64,000 bases of DNA from Cyanodermella asteris (taxonomy: Eukaryota; Ascomycota; Lecanoromycetes; Ostropales; Stictidaceae). A program made the translations under genes and the position numbers. Below are positions 44,155 to 56,007 of the stretch, in pieces. The notes under the pieces were generated by a model, which did not search any database, was not told the DNA's origin, and was given only the letters and a program-made list of their open reading frames with translations. The stretch spans positions 1,068,385-1,132,384 of the forward strand of contig UYJD01000007.1 in the NCBI GenBank assembly GCA_900618795.1, read 5' to 3'. Every line of letters begins with the position of its first letter. Positions within the stretch are counted from its first letter, which is position 1.

Positions 44155-44822
44155 TGGGCGTGTCTGGCTCGGTGACGAGCTTGTGTGTTTGGTGCTCTAG
44201 CTGTGAAAAGGATCCGGAGAGGGTTTTCAGAGTGTTTTGCGCCTGGAGAATGATTTTGTGGGCGGTGGGAGGGTATTATGTAGGGCGCGTTGTTCAAGCT
44301 TTTGAGTAAAGAAAGCACAGGCTGCTGTGAGTGCTTTCAGGCCCTCGCAGGCCGACGCGAACATGCGGAGCCTTGACCGGCGTCACGTGATCGTACTTTC
44401 AATCCACGAGAAGACAGTCACCGCACGCAAATGAAACTTACATACAAACGCAAGTCACTGTATATAGCATTGAAGAACGAAGCATCGAAAGAAGTCTAAA
44501 CTGCCCCAGTACGACCAAGCTTGTTCCCAAGTAGGTCTTAAAATACGTTGGAGTCTACTCAAGCATACTTACAGCTACGGCATCATCAGAGCAAGCAAAT
44601 GCAGACGCAAGAGGGCGCTCAATAGCAGGATTCATTGGCAGGATTCACCAGCCTCAGGCCTCATGCGGATCTCTAAACGAACACGCTACAACGTCAATGA
44701 TTGCTTGGCTGACGATCAATAATCCATTGATCGCATGTACCTTATACCCATTCAAGCACTAAAAGTCCTACAACCCTAGCCAGGACGAAGATCCCATCGA
44801 TCTCAGTCGCCATGATCCCAGT
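44155..44822. other. Intergenic, RAE1 upstream region
   Basis: 668 bp, holding the RAE1 promoter and the 3' flank of the GH92 gene. No distinct element is seen. Confidence 0.45.
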
Positions 44823-47338
44823 CTACATCTTCGCCAGACTGGGCGGCAGGTCACCAGAATTTTGCCCCCAGGAGCTTTCACTGCTTCCCAGTGTCAGCTC
44901 TAGAGTCATCCCTTGGTCAAAGAACTCATGACCAATCCAGTTCTTCGTGTATGGTTTGCCGTTTAGCGTGGCGCTCTGGATGTAGATTGACTTGTAGCTT
45001 GAGTCGAAATTGATGTTCCTGATCGTGGCCGTCTTGCCGGTCTTCGGGCTAGTGATGTTGACGGCCTCGAAGAAAGGTGGGACGATAAGATACACATTCT
45101 GTCCAGAGTTGGGAAATAGACCCAGCATCCCAAAGATTGTCCATCCTGCCATGGCACCGCTATCATCGTTGCCTGGCAAGCCTGATTCGGATGTGTTGAA
45201 CTGTGAAGGTATGAAGGAGTGCACGCGCTCGGCGGATAGTGCGGGCCTTCCCACCCAATGATATGTATATACAGACAGGAAAGAAGGCTCATTGCTGATG
45301 TCCAGCAAGCCTGACGTATAAAAATAGTTGAGCCGTTTGGTGACGCGGGAAGCACCGCCCAACATGGATATCAGGGTAGCGAACGCATGGGGAACGAAGC
45401 TGTTTAGCGTCAGAGGCCTGTTTATCATATACTGAATACCTTTACTCACAAGGTGTACTCCCAGGCTGAACTTTCAAATGTTTCACTCGGATCCGACGTG
45501 AGACTGCAAAACGTACCAGTGATAGAGGCACATTCCACCGGATCTTGGAAGCCCCACGTCCCATTGGCGTACTTTGGCTGAAAGTAGCCAACAAAACCAG
45601 TATCTTTTCCAAACAATGATGCTGTCTGGTCTGCTTTGAAAATGTTCTGCCAATTGAAGCTTCGCTGCAGGTAAGTTGTGTAATTGGCGAGTCCGAGTGC
45701 TTTTCCCAGCTGACCGACGCAATAGTCGTTGTAAGCGTACTCCAAGGTGCGACTGATGCTGTGCGCAATTACGCCAAATCCAAGGTAGTCGTAGTCAAGA
45801 TAAGGAATATAGCCAAGATTATGCCAGCTCACAAGGCCGCCGCGTCCATTGTTTGACCAATCTATAGGTTCGACCTCGGCGTCCCGAATAATAGCAGAAA
45901 GAGCGGCGTTCCAGTTGATTTTGGAGGAGAGATTCTTTGCGTAAGCATCTGCCAGAACAACATCTGCGTTGCTTCCACCCTGAGTGAACCCCTTGCAAAG
46001 AGACATGCGACTGTCTGGGAGCCAGCCCAAGTGCTGCTGGATATCCAGCATACCGCGTATGATGTCAGTCATAGTATTGGGGTCGACAATGGTGAGGAAC
46101 GGAAATTGAACGCGGAATTCGTCCCATATGGCATACAAGGAATCGTAGTAAGGCTCGGTAGACTTCCAAAGCGGGTTTTCTCCAGTATAGTTCTGTGGGT
46201 TTAGCATAGTCCGATAGAAGGCCGAGTAGAAGTTGACGAGGTAATCTTTGCTAACACCATTTCCAGGAGTGATCGTGATCGGTGCGAACTTCTCTCGCCA
46301 GATGTCTTGTGTTTGTGTTACGAGCGCCTTCATGTTCCAAGGCGATGTCCCATTAGAGACCTGCGTCTTGAGGGATGGAATATCCCGTTCCGCGTTTGCG
46401 CATGCTTGCTGCGCCGAGACGTAGCTGATGCCCTGCCTGACGCTGACGATGGTCTCGTTGCTGCTGTTGTCGGCTTCAAAACGGATCCATCCGCCCGCCT
46501 CTACATAGAACAGGTTGATGCCACGAGTAACGAAGATATCTTTGGGTTCTGTTCCAGCACGGGCGTTAACGTGGAGTCCGTTGTCGCGCATTTTGGTTTT
46601 GCCAGACGAAAAGTCAGCACAGAAGTACATGATGTAGCTTCCAGATCCAAACGATGGTAGGAAAGTGCCTGAACCAGTCATACGCCCACTTTGAGGATCG
46701 ACCTTGATTGTAGCATTCTGTCTGGAGGCTTGAAGATCTGTCAGGTCGAGCAGCACCAACGGAGATATATTCTTGCCTCCAACAGGAGCAGCAGCACCGA
46801 GGGTGCTGTTCCCATAGCTACCCTTCGCGTCCACGGCCGTATTGGGAAATGTAAATTGGTACAGTGCAGCACGCTCGCCCACTGCCATTTCAGCTTTGAT
46901 GCCATTCTGTAGACCGAGCGAGAAATAACCCGGGCGAGCCACAATGCTTGAGCTGTCATAGTTCACGGCCCGGGCCGCTTTGGAATACACGCAGTTATTG
47001 ATGTCGTCTCTAGAACAGAGCTCGGGGAATAGTGGAAAGTTTCCCAGAGATGGGTTGCCGCCTGTGCCCGCGTCGTGCACGCTGGAAAACCCAGTGACGG
47101 GAGAGTCGTCGGTCGAGAAGCCTGCAGTGTTTAGTCCGGTCACGTCCGCCACAGCTTTGGCAAGTCCGTAAGGGCGGGAGGCGCCCACGAACGTGTTGCC
47201 GCCATTATTGCTCCCAATGAGCAAGTCAACATAATCGAGGACATCATTAGGCGCCGTGGCATTCTGAAGCGTCGAATTCTGAGCACCTGCAGCGCCCAGC
47301 AGACATGCACCGACAACGGCCCACTGACAACGAGGCAT
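44823..47338 (-). CDS. Secreted glycoside hydrolase family 92 alpha-mannosidase
   Basis: Calcium-dependent exo-alpha-mannosidase (GH92, mostly alpha-1,2) that trims mannose from N-glycans or from cell-wall and host glycoproteins. Exons 45450-47338 and 44823-45399 with a 50-bp intron give 821 residues. The start at 47338 provides a signal peptide (MPRCQWAVVGACLLGAAGAQ); the upstream frame lacks an ATG. Family blocks: YVDLLIGSNNGGNTFVGASRPYGL, GFSSVHDAGTGGNPSLGNFPL, YSAFYRTMLNPQNY, YAIWDEFRVQFPFLTIVDP and GLPGNDDSGAMAGWTIFGMLG. Splicing yields WEYTFFVPHAFATLISMLGG, which restores the catalytic (alpha/alpha)6 domain. Several N-glycosylation sites occur. Extracellular nutrient use or wall remodelling is likely. 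Confidence 0.93.
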
Positions 47339-48897
47339 GTTTCGTGAATCTCGTCCCCGAAAAGTGCGATGTAGAGCTGTGAAGTGCTTATCGGCACAGT
47401 AAGAGATACGTGAGGTCCGTTTGGCACGCAATCACTCGCAATTTGCAGAGTATACGGGGAGATTAGGTCATTGACAGACGCTTCCACCCACCATGGAGTG
47501 CTCCGCTGAGACAGGAGGTGAACGAAAAAGAAAGCATGATGCACCTCCGAAGCACCTTCGGCCCTAGACGGCACGTCGAAGGTGCACCAAACCTTGTGAT
47601 CGGGTGCCCGCACATCTTGACTCCTGCTAGCTCCATCAGTCCTGGCAGGGGCGAGCGTTGCAGGTCCAACTGGTAATGTCGGCGATCCGAACAGGCTGGG
47701 AAAGGTCGGTTGCTGCGGAGTACTGACTGATCGGCAGCCCCAAAGCTTGATCAGGCAAGAGACTGAGATACCTAGCTTCCAAGCTCTGGCATCGACACAT
47801 GTCATAGCTTAGCTGACGTGAACTGTTCTTCGTGCTGAGTGTTTTCTCACTCTAGAGGCCTGGAGAAACGTAACATCTCGCTTCAATCCACTCGTGACAC
47901 GGAGTTTCACCTGAGCACGATGCTAGAAGCTCACACATCCTTCCATCATAAGCACTACGACCGTTTGCTCAGCACCTGGGAAAGCAGGTGCCCACGTGAA
48001 AATCGAGCTGAACTATAAGCTGAATGATAAGCATTTTTTTCTTGCCGAATACTTGCTGGCCGTGGAGCAATCGCCGTGTCACGCCGGATCTAAAATCAAG
48101 TCACTCGGTATACAGAGCTCTGCTAAGCACGCGGTCTCCACGCCGGAGTAAGACGGCTCCTAGCGACGACTGTGTGCGTTGGGAGCAACCGTGTGAATCC
48201 GTGTCTTTGTCTCACTACTACGGGAAACGAATCATGCAGCTTGGACTTTGTCAGATTGGGCGAGCAGGCAAGCAGTTACTGGTTGTTTGAGACGCAGAAA
48301 AAGCAACGACGTTTGGCAGACGGACCCTCCAAGCGCTCTTCGGCCTGAGATCATTTCGGAGACAAGAAGTGGCTGCTATTACTGTGAACCCTGCGGGCCT
48401 CCGTGATTAGTTCTTTGCACCGCCATCTTCTATGGGTGGATCCGAGTTTCCCAATGTCAAATAACTCCTGAATGCCTTCCGCTGGGGCTAGATTTCAAAG
48501 ACTCGCTTTGCAGCCTCTGGCCAATGACACAAATAAAATACGGAATGCTTGTGACGATCGTAAAGTCGTATAAACAGGTTCGGAGACCGAAGGGCGAGGT
48601 CGATTGAGCGAGCACGTCGGTGAATAAACGAAGGTAATGGCGGACAGCCCGAGTCGATGTCTATGAAGGTTTGTCGTGACGGCCGTGTGGCGTACATGGC
48701 GTAGCTCAGCACGAGAGTCTGTGTGCTGCGACATCATGCAGAGTGTCGACATGAGCGGTCGCTACGCCGCCGAAGTTCTTTTGATTTTTACACATTAGAC
48801 CAAAATGGGAAGGTTTGGTTCGCCCTGCGACTCGTGCATGCAAAAACACTATCCTATAAAATGTTTAGTATGACTTCAACACAAGTCTGCTGGAGAT
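47339..48897. other. Intergenic, about 1.6 kb
   Basis: Upstream region of the GH92 gene, then 3' flank of the casein kinase gene. The long upstream region might fit a carbon- or nitrogen-regulated secreted enzyme, but I cannot point to a clear site. Short open frames on both strands are not coding-like. Confidence 0.45.
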
Positions 48898-50335
48898 TCA
48901 AAACTTGCCGCTGCAGCAGATGGCCTTGAGAAGCTTCTGGAAGCCGCTCTTAGGTTCTTCTCCATTAGCTCTTGACGGCAGCTGATTTGGGGATGTCACG
49001 TTCATTGGGCCTCGCATAGCGCTCTCGCTACGGTATGGAGCAGTGCTCGCAGTGGGAGTTGCGATGTCACCTCCCGGGGTCAAGCCTCCCGGCCGTGAGA
49101 CGGATTGCTGGCCCGGCCGATTGGGTCCCCGACCAGCGCCGGGCTTGGAACCTCCAGGTGGCGGGGGCGTGGGCTTATTGAGATGCTCACTTGAGATGCC
49201 AGGCGTCCTCGGTTCGCGCCTGCTTCCTATCAGGGCCTGTTGCGATGCCGGTGGTAGGCCGTTCGGGACGCGGTGCTGGTTGGCCGAATCACTGCCAATG
49301 ATGCCGCCTCTTCCAGACGAGGAAGACTTCATCCAGTCGTACTCGCCGTCCTCGATTTCACCCGAGTTCCTGAGGACCTGAGTGAAGAGGTCGCGAAGGT
49401 AGTCGTAGTCGGGCGTATCTTCGAAGCCGAGATTGCGCACGTAGGAGAGGTATTTGTTGAACTCCTCCGGGAAGCCCTCGCACAGATCCTTGATGGCAGT
49501 TGTCTGCTTCTTCTCTCCAATCTTCTCGTATTTTTGCTTGTTGGTGGCAGCCTTGAGGCCCTGCCAAGGAAGGCCTCCGCGTAGAAAGTACATGAAAACG
49601 TGACCCAGAGCTTCCAGATCATCTCGTCTGGACTGCTCACGACCCAAGTGCGTGTTGATGGACATGTATCTAGCGGTACCAGACAGAGATTTACGCTCTC
49701 TGTAGGGAATGTGCTGCTTCGTTTTGGGGTCTCTGTACTGCTTTGCCATGCCAAAGTCAACGACGTGGATGACGGCGAGAGCCTTACTTCCGGGTCGGCC
49801 GATGAGAAAATTGTCCGGCTTAATGTCCCTGTAAATAAGATTCTTTTCGTGAATCGTTTGCACCCTGGACAGCATCTGCTTGGCGATCATGACGACCGTC
49901 TTGGTGGAGAATTTGCGGCCGCAATGGTCGAAGAGATCTTCCAGTGAGGGCCCGAGGAGGTCAATGACGAGGATGTTGTGAAGTCCTTCCTGGCCAAAGT
50001 AGTAGACATTGGGAATGCCGGCTAGAACACCGTTAGTGCGTGAGCAAGACACGGGGCAAGGGGCATGCTCACGGCATCCGACGAGGATTTTGTACGTCCT
50101 GTACTCATCGCGAAGCTGAGGAGCATCGGTCTTTCTGGGCTCCTGTGAGGCTGTTAACAAGTGCACGTTTGGGATGCCAAACCGGAGAATATAGACGCAC
50201 GAATTTGATTGCGACTTGCTGGTTATTCAGAAGGTTAGTTCCCTCGAAGATTACACCGAACGAGCCCTCTCCAATTTTCTTTCCGACGCGATAATGCACG
50301 CCGACGACGTTTGACGAAGCGGACGAGGAGGACAT
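48898..50335 (-). CDS. Casein kinase 1, membrane-anchored YCK type
   Basis: Serine/threonine kinase of the CK1 family, similar to yeast Yck1/Yck2 and Aspergillus CkiA, active at the plasma membrane and Golgi in nutrient sensing and polarity. Exons 50201-50335, 50073-50142 and 48898-50021, with introns of 58 and 51 bp, give 442 residues. The kinase domain (about 10-290) has [14 protein letters not shown], the Lys in [46 protein letters not shown] and the CK1-specific [18 protein letters not shown] Pro-, Gly- and Ser-rich tail follows and ends [14 protein letters not shown]; the Cys pair is the palmitoylation signal that anchors this subclass. Both splice junctions restore conserved sequence. 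Confidence 0.95.
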
Positions 50336-52095
50336 TGCGTCGGCTCTTTTGGGTCGAGAATCCTCAACAGGGAGGAGACGGGGATAGCGAGGCGCGGGGA
50401 ATGCGAATTGATGCGAGGTAGAGACCGCGAGCAGGGTGTAGGCGTGATGCGAGGTGTGCTGAGACGGGCGGAGGAGATGGTCGTCTGACTTGGGGTCGGG
50501 CAGGGAGGAGCTTGGTCACATCGGCCTTGCTGTCTGCAGCGGTGGGTGGCAGTAGCAGAAGCGCAGGACGAGCAGCACTCGGCGAGAGTGCTGTCGCGGA
50601 GGTGGAACAAGGCGTCTGGGGGGATGTGTGGTTGTGTCTGGAGGAGGTTGAGTCGACGAGGCAAAGTTGAAGGCAGAGCAGCGGTACAGTAGAGCTGGGC
50701 AGGACTGGGCTGGGCTGGGCAGGGCAGGGCACAGACAAAGTGACAGGGCAGCGCAGCGCAGCGAAGGGGGCTTCAGGCTTCGGGCTTCTGGCTTCTGGCT
50801 GGCCGGCCGGCGGTGTGCTGAAGCAACTGTGCTGATGTGCCCCGTCCAGCGACGCCCTGACCAACTAACTTGGCGAGCCAAGCTGCGTCTCAGCGCCCAA
50901 GCGCCTTATTGCTAGGGAGGAAGCCGGCCAACCAAAAAGCTGCATACTCAATACTAAGTCGATGCGGTTTCGACTACCTGTTCTATCTATGCACAGGTAC
51001 CTACAATCTCTACCACGAAGTGACGGTCGGAACTTTTCTTCAGCACTACTCATGCCATCTCGACGTCTCTGTTGCTACCTAGTATGTACACCCTGCATGT
51101 ATTCAGCACGGGCCCAGGAGCCGCCTGCTCCCATTGCAGCCATTCTCGCTACGCCAGCAGCGCTGCAAGCCTGGCACGACTCTGCAGCCCTCTGATTGTT
51201 TTTGCCTCACCTGTAGCATCTTTGCTTGGAATTACACAGCCGACTGTCTGTCCGGTACGGCTCAGACTGATGAGCGACCAGCTACGGAAAGGCTTTGGCG
51301 GAAATTAAAGCCACCTTTCTGCAAATTATCCCTCGCATCCCCGGAAAAGAGCAGCGCGCGTGCTTCCTTCCGCCAATTTGGCAGTAGTCTCACCTGGTCT
51401 GGTGACTTGGTGCAGCTCTACCCTTCGGTCTTTGGCACGACAATGACTGTTGCAGTGCAGTGCAGTGGTGGTGCTAGAGAACTGCTTGAAAACATACTAT
51501 ACCGTATACGACGGCCCGGTCTCTGCCGGCATACCTACCTACCAGGAGGTTCGCGTGACTTGTAGAGCGCCGCTGCAGCCACGGGCACCAATCAAGAACA
51601 GCCGAGAAACCCCCACCGTCGTACTAGAATACCTGTTTCCCTCTTCACAATGGTGCCGTCGCGGGCGCTTGTTCCTGGTACCTTTGAACATCGCTTCACC
51701 GCCGATCCGAGTCCAATCCAGGTCGCCGGCCGATCTGGATCGAGCCGCCTTCAATGGCTATAAACAGATATGCTCTCCAATCTAGCTTCATGACCTCCTC
51801 AAGACAGTACAGTGCGTTTGTATCTCAGCTCTGTCCCCTCGTGTGACACCCTGCACGTGTATCTCTGCTGTTCGTTAAAGCTACATGGCAGCTTTCGAGG
51901 CCGAGATAGGTCGATTTCAACCCGCCGGCCGCCAGTCCCGCCGCTATAAATTTCGAACCAATACCAAGATAATGCTCACTCCGCCAGCTCTATCGCGGCC
52001 ATGCAGCACCAGAAACATGTGGACATATCCAGCGCATGTTCGCCATGTTCTCTGGCCCCTCATGACGAGTTTCTTCAAAGTAGACGACAATTGCT
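50336..52095. other. Intergenic, about 1.8 kb
   Basis: Upstream region of the casein kinase gene. From 50336 to about 50870 the minus strand is strongly pyrimidine-rich, a probable long 5' leader. GGGCT/GGGCA pentamers repeat at 50694-50730 and GGCTTCTGGCTTC-like repeats at 50770-50810. Open frames across this part are low-complexity translations of those repeats. The remaining 1.2 kb shows nothing recognisable. Confidence 0.5.
50694..50730. repeat. GGGCT/GGGCA imperfect pentamer repeat
   Basis: Imperfect tandem copies of a five-base unit (CTGGG and CAGGG) in the probable leader of the casein kinase gene. Confidence 0.75.
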
Positions 52096-53223
52096 TCATC
52101 CTTGTTTCGTCCGACTCGCTTTCTTCCTTGGCCCGGCTGAGTTCTCGACCTTTCCAGTGCTGGATTGTGGTATCTCTGTTCTGGCATATGGGGCTGACAT
52201 TGTCCATGCTACGATCGTGATCGCAGATTGTATGGCGTCGTATGCCAGGCTACTAACTGCTGGATGCACGCTCTTCGCATTCCAGGTGCGCTCCACTCCG
52301 AATTCTTCGACAGCCCAGTATGCTTGATGAAGTACAGACCAGGCCGCGAGCGCTCCAAAGGCAAGTGGAAGGTCGAAAAGCTGAAGTGGAGACACTTTCT
52401 CCAAGACATCGTCCCCCGGATCAACGTATGTGAGGCCCATGACGAAAGGTACAAGAAGAAGCAGTCGCGCCCCAAGGATTATCAGCGTCAGATACGGCTT
52501 CAATCGTTCGCCAGACGCTTCGACCATCAAGAAATAGTACCCAAGTCCTGCTGCAATCCACACACCAGGTGCTCGGAGGACGACTTGCTTCGGCGCAGTT
52601 ATCGGCGTGAACAGCAGTGCGAGGATGAAGAAGTTGAGGGTTATCGAAGTAGGCAGTATCTGCAAAAGCGCAAAGAAGGTCCAAAGCTTTGGAAGGGGCT
52701 TGCCCTTGCGACCGACGATGCTCATCCAAGATGCCGCCACGCCAGTAATTCCAAGACTGCCCAAAGCCCACGTCCATCTTGCCGAGTCTGCAGTGATTGC
52801 CAGTGCGAAGTCGTGAAACAGGGTCGATTGGACTGACCACTTCCACAGATCGAGACTGACCCGGTCGGGGCCAAACAGGCTGTCTTGCCCAAACACACGT
52901 CGCGGAGCCACGACGCCAGCGCGATCGGCCCATTCTTGGTAGGATAGTGCAACTACCTTTAACATGTTCAAGGACGCCGACGCAAAGCTCAAGCCACCGA
53001 GGAGTGTAAACGTCCAGACATATATTGGACGATGGCCATAGCCCAGAATCTTGGATATCTTCTTGAGGGCCAAGATTGTCCGAGTCAAGTCGAACAGCAG
53101 GTATAACGCTGCCGCAATATAACCCCAGAAGAGCAAAGCACCGAAGACATTGCCCTCGCTCGGTCGATCGTCCACCGACCACAAGCCCAAGGCCGGCATA
53201 CCATGCTCGAAGAGGACATCCAT
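52096..53223 (-). CDS. Multi-pass membrane protein of unknown function
   Basis: One exon, 375 residues from the ATG at 53223. I do not recognise the family. There are about eight hydrophobic segments, among them VFGALLFWGYIAAALYLLF, WTFTLLGGLSFASASL, FFALLQILPTSITLNFFI and LTLIILGARLLLLVPFVMGL. A polar loop with VFGQDSLFGPDRVSLDLWKWSVQSTLF lies between early segments. The C-terminus is polar and ends in a basic patch (GPRKKASRTKQG), which may be an ER-type or cytosolic tail. No transporter signature is visible. It is head to head with the EamA transporter gene, 628 bp apart. Confidence 0.75.
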   Translation of the reverse strand: MDVLFEHGMPALGLWSVDDRPSEGNVFGALLFWGYIAAALYLLFDLTRTILALKKISKILGYGHRPIYVWTFTLLGGLSFASASLNMLKVVALSYQEWADRAGVVAPRRVFGQDSLFGPDRVSLDLWKWSVQSTLFHDFALAITADSARWTWALGSLGITGVAASWMSIVGRKGKPLPKLWTFFALLQILPTSITLNFFILALLFTPITAPKQVVLRAPGVWIAAGLGYYFLMVEASGERLKPYLTLIILGARLLLLVPFVMGLTYVDPGDDVLEKVSPLQLFDLPLAFGALAAWSVLHQAYWAVEEFGVERTWNAKSVHPAVSSLAYDAIQSAITIVAWTMSAPYARTEIPQSSTGKVENSAGPRKKASRTKQG

Positions 53224-53851
53224 GCCCGAGTGCAAAGCGCAGCGTTCTCGTGAGTAACGGGTTGTGTTTGCAAAGGCCGCAAAACCACTATTGCGTGAGG
53301 GTCCCTTCCTGATTCAATGACAAGAACTGGGCTGCTTGACCCCTTCAACGGAAATCGTCGTCCACAGTACAGTGCTAGTAGGTAGTAGTTGCCTGAGCCT
53401 GACGGTTGACTGACGATTTGCCTTGCCGGACGCGGCTGAGCCCAAGGCACGACGTGCTGCCAAGCCCATCATGCTCTCTCGGCCCAGCTCACCCGGCGGC
53501 GCCTTTGGCGGCAGAAACACGGACAGGGTTCCCTCGGACACAAACTCCGCTATCAGCGGCAGCCACAGACTATTTGACTCCCGCTCACCGTCAACGGCCT
53601 GCCGGTTCCACATGCCTGCGAACTTGGCAAGTTGGGAACCAAGCGTGCCTTTCGGGAAACCTCCCAACAGCCTATAAGTGTGAAAATGTCCGATTCCATC
53701 TACCTGCGTGTCCGCTGTGGCATTCTTCCTACGACGCCTCTACCTCTGCCATCCCACTTGGCACCCAGTTTCGCCGAAACAGGCTCATTTGTTCTACACC
53801 GCTTCGCCCAGTGTCGCGCTCTTCAAGAACTCTATACTATATGGCTCTGCT
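53224..53851. promoter_or_regulatory. Divergent promoter region with an overlapping upstream ORF
   Basis: 628 bp between two membrane-protein genes. TATACTATATGG at 53832-53843 is TATA-like but so close to the start that it may lie in the leader. The frame of the right-hand gene is open back to 53708 with GTG only. Confidence 0.4.
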
Positions 53852-53900
53852 ATGGCGATCTCAGATAGTGGCCATGCATCTCCACACCCTCCCTCTCTAG
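53841..53900 (+). promoter_or_regulatory. Upstream ORF overlapping the EamA gene start
   Basis: ATG at 53841 opens a 19-codon frame that ends with TAG at 53898-53900. It overlaps the main start (53852) in another frame. If present on the mRNA it would compete with the main start; if transcription begins after it, it has no effect. Confidence 0.4.
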
Positions 53901-55366
53901 GTACCAATGCCGTTGCTGAGGTCGAGTCTGCAAGCGCCCTCACAACCACTGTTGATGGCGGCAGCGCTCTGACTACGGCCACTGCGGCTAGGCGGGCCCT
54001 CCGATCTCGCTCTCGAAGCCCGCACCCATTTCCGTCAGACACGATAACGAACAAGCCTGATGCAGCCACAGCCTTGAAGCAAGCACCCCTCTCAAATGGT
54101 CAAGAGCCAAGCAGCATAACGGACCCTTCTATCGAACTGCAGTCTCTGTCAGTTCCGGCCAACCTTAGTTCTGCTAGCCACACTTCTGAGCTGGATGGCA
54201 GTCTGGCCTCTTTACAAAACCATCATGTCCAGACTTTCAGCGCCAGAATGGCTCTCAGGTGGGAGTCTGGTAAAGGCATGTTGATGGTCGTGCTGGCCAT
54301 GTTCTTTTCGGCTGCAATGGGTGCAATTGCCCGACTCATGCAGCTAGGATCCGACCCGATGCAGCCTATTCAGATCTTGTTCGCTCGCCAGAGCATCACA
54401 GCAGGTCTTTCATTGCTCTTCATGTGGTGGAGAAAGACACCCGACGCACCACTTGGCAAAAGGGAAGTTCGCCCTCTTCTACTCGCCCGCGGCGTTGGAG
54501 GCTTCTTTGGCGTCTTCGGACTTTACTATTCCGTCAAGTATCTTCCTTTGGCCGAAGCCGTCGTGATTACCTTTCTTGCCCCAATGGTTGCAAACGGCAT
54601 ATGCAGCGTCTTCCTGAAGGAGCCTTTCACGAGGCGAGAACAGCTTGCAGGAGTGATATCCATGCTCGGCGTTATTTTCATTGCACGGCCCACCAGTCTC
54701 TTTGGACATGGAGACACGGACGGCTCGGAACAAGAATCCACAGATGAAGAAATCGCACAAGACAGTGTAGGTGAAGGCAAGCGTCTGGTAGCTGTAGCTG
54801 TCGCCTTACTTGGTGTCTGTGGAGCCGCGTGTGCCTATACAACGATTCGCTGGATAGGAAAACGCGCTCATCCGCTCATCAGCGTCACTTATTTCAGCGT
54901 ATGGTGTACAGTTGTGTCGTTAGTCGCGCTTCTCGTTGTCCCCAACATCTCCTTTCGACTGCCATCCGATCTCCGCGAGTGGCTGCTCTTGCTAAGCCTG
55001 GGGGTGTCGGGCATGGCACTGCAGTTTCTGCTCACGGCAGGCCTGGCAAGACAGAAAGGCAGCGCAGCAACAAATATGGCATACACGCAGATGATCTTCG
55101 TGCTTGTTATTGATTATGTTGTCTTCGGGACGGTGCTGACTTGGGCCAGCTGGGTCGGAGCAGTCCTGATCCTGGGATCGCAAATTTGGGCTAGCATTAG
55201 CAGGTCTGAGGCAACTAAGCAGCAAACACCGGGTCAAGCGAGCCAGCGGGTAAGGGACGAAGAGGAAGTTGGGCTCGTTGACGCTCATATTAGTGATGCA
55301 TCGGATGAAGAAAGTGATGCTGACGGTGGCATTAAGGAGGAGGCGGGCACGCAGGTAAGGGAATGA
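53852..55366 (+). CDS. EamA/DMT-family transporter (SLC35G-like)
   Basis: Ten-segment carrier of the drug/metabolite transporter superfamily. One exon, 504 residues from the ATG at 53852. The first 140 residues are cytosolic, Ser- and Thr-rich and look disordered. Two EamA repeats follow: about 141-275 (GMLMVVLAMFFSAAMGAIARLM, PIQILFARQSITAGLSLLFMW, GVGGFFGVFGLYYSVKYLP, EAVVITFLAPMVANGICSVFL) and about 310-445 (VALLGVCGAACAYTTIRWIG, AYTQMIFVLVIDYVVFGTVL). An acidic loop (HGDTDGSEQESTDEEIAQDS) separates them, and an acidic tail ends the protein. The closest named group is SLC35G1-like; the substrate is unknown. Confidence 0.88.
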   Translation: MAISDSGHASPHPPSLGTNAVAEVESASALTTTVDGGSALTTATAARRALRSRSRSPHPFPSDTITNKPDAATALKQAPLSNGQEPSSITDPSIELQSLSVPANLSSASHTSELDGSLASLQNHHVQTFSARMALRWESGKGMLMVVLAMFFSAAMGAIARLMQLGSDPMQPIQILFARQSITAGLSLLFMWWRKTPDAPLGKREVRPLLLARGVGGFFGVFGLYYSVKYLPLAEAVVITFLAPMVANGICSVFLKEPFTRREQLAGVISMLGVIFIARPTSLFGHGDTDGSEQESTDEEIAQDSVGEGKRLVAVAVALLGVCGAACAYTTIRWIGKRAHPLISVTYFSVWCTVVSLVALLVVPNISFRLPSDLREWLLLLSLGVSGMALQFLLTAGLARQKGSAATNMAYTQMIFVLVIDYVVFGTVLTWASWVGAVLILGSQIWASISRSEATKQQTPGQASQRVRDEEEVGLVDAHISDASDEESDADGGIKEEAGTQVRE

Positions 55367-56007
55367 AGTTTACACAAGATGGTGGTTCACGCTGCCTCAA
55401 TTACAATACGAATGAATCAGACTGCGTCTGTGCCTGCCCACAAACGTGGTTCTGACTTCTCGACAGCCGTATTTCCAAGCTCCGTATTTCGTGATTAGCC
55501 TGCTAGTGTTGCTTACAAACCGTTGTTCGAGGACGAGCTGAGTCTGTCTATAACGTACAATCCACGCAAGCCGACCCTCGTACATTGTATAGTAGGTGCA
55601 TGGAACAGGACATTTGAAATGCAGAAGCCTGATGGAAAGGAAACTTAAATCCAAGCTACTTATCAGTACCTACTTAGCAGTCACGTGGATTGCGCAAATG
55701 GACGGACCAGTGAGGTCACAGTCGCGGCCAGGCCCAAGCAGTAGCGGCATTCGATGCTTCTGCGAATCATGTCCATCATTGTTCATTGATCATCCTGTTT
55801 CCACTGCAATCCTCATTTCAAAGAAGATACGCTGACTGCAGAGTCTATTGAATTGAAACGAGCTGCACTCAAGGTATTATATCATCCTCCTTCGCGGCTA
55901 CGCCCCCCAAATTGCCCCGCCAAGCCTTGATGCTCTTTAAACCACTCACTCGACCTCTGACCGCCAACGTGACAAGGGCACTGCGAAAACCAACGATCAT
56001 CAGAAAC
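55367..56007. other. Intergenic, between same-strand genes
   Basis: 641 bp containing the 3' flank of the transporter gene and the GLO2 promoter. No distinct element is seen. Confidence 0.45.

Noticed and set aside
50364-50864. 166-residue minus-strand frame
   Set aside because: Ser/Pro/Leu-rich translation of a pyrimidine-rich leader with tandem repeats.
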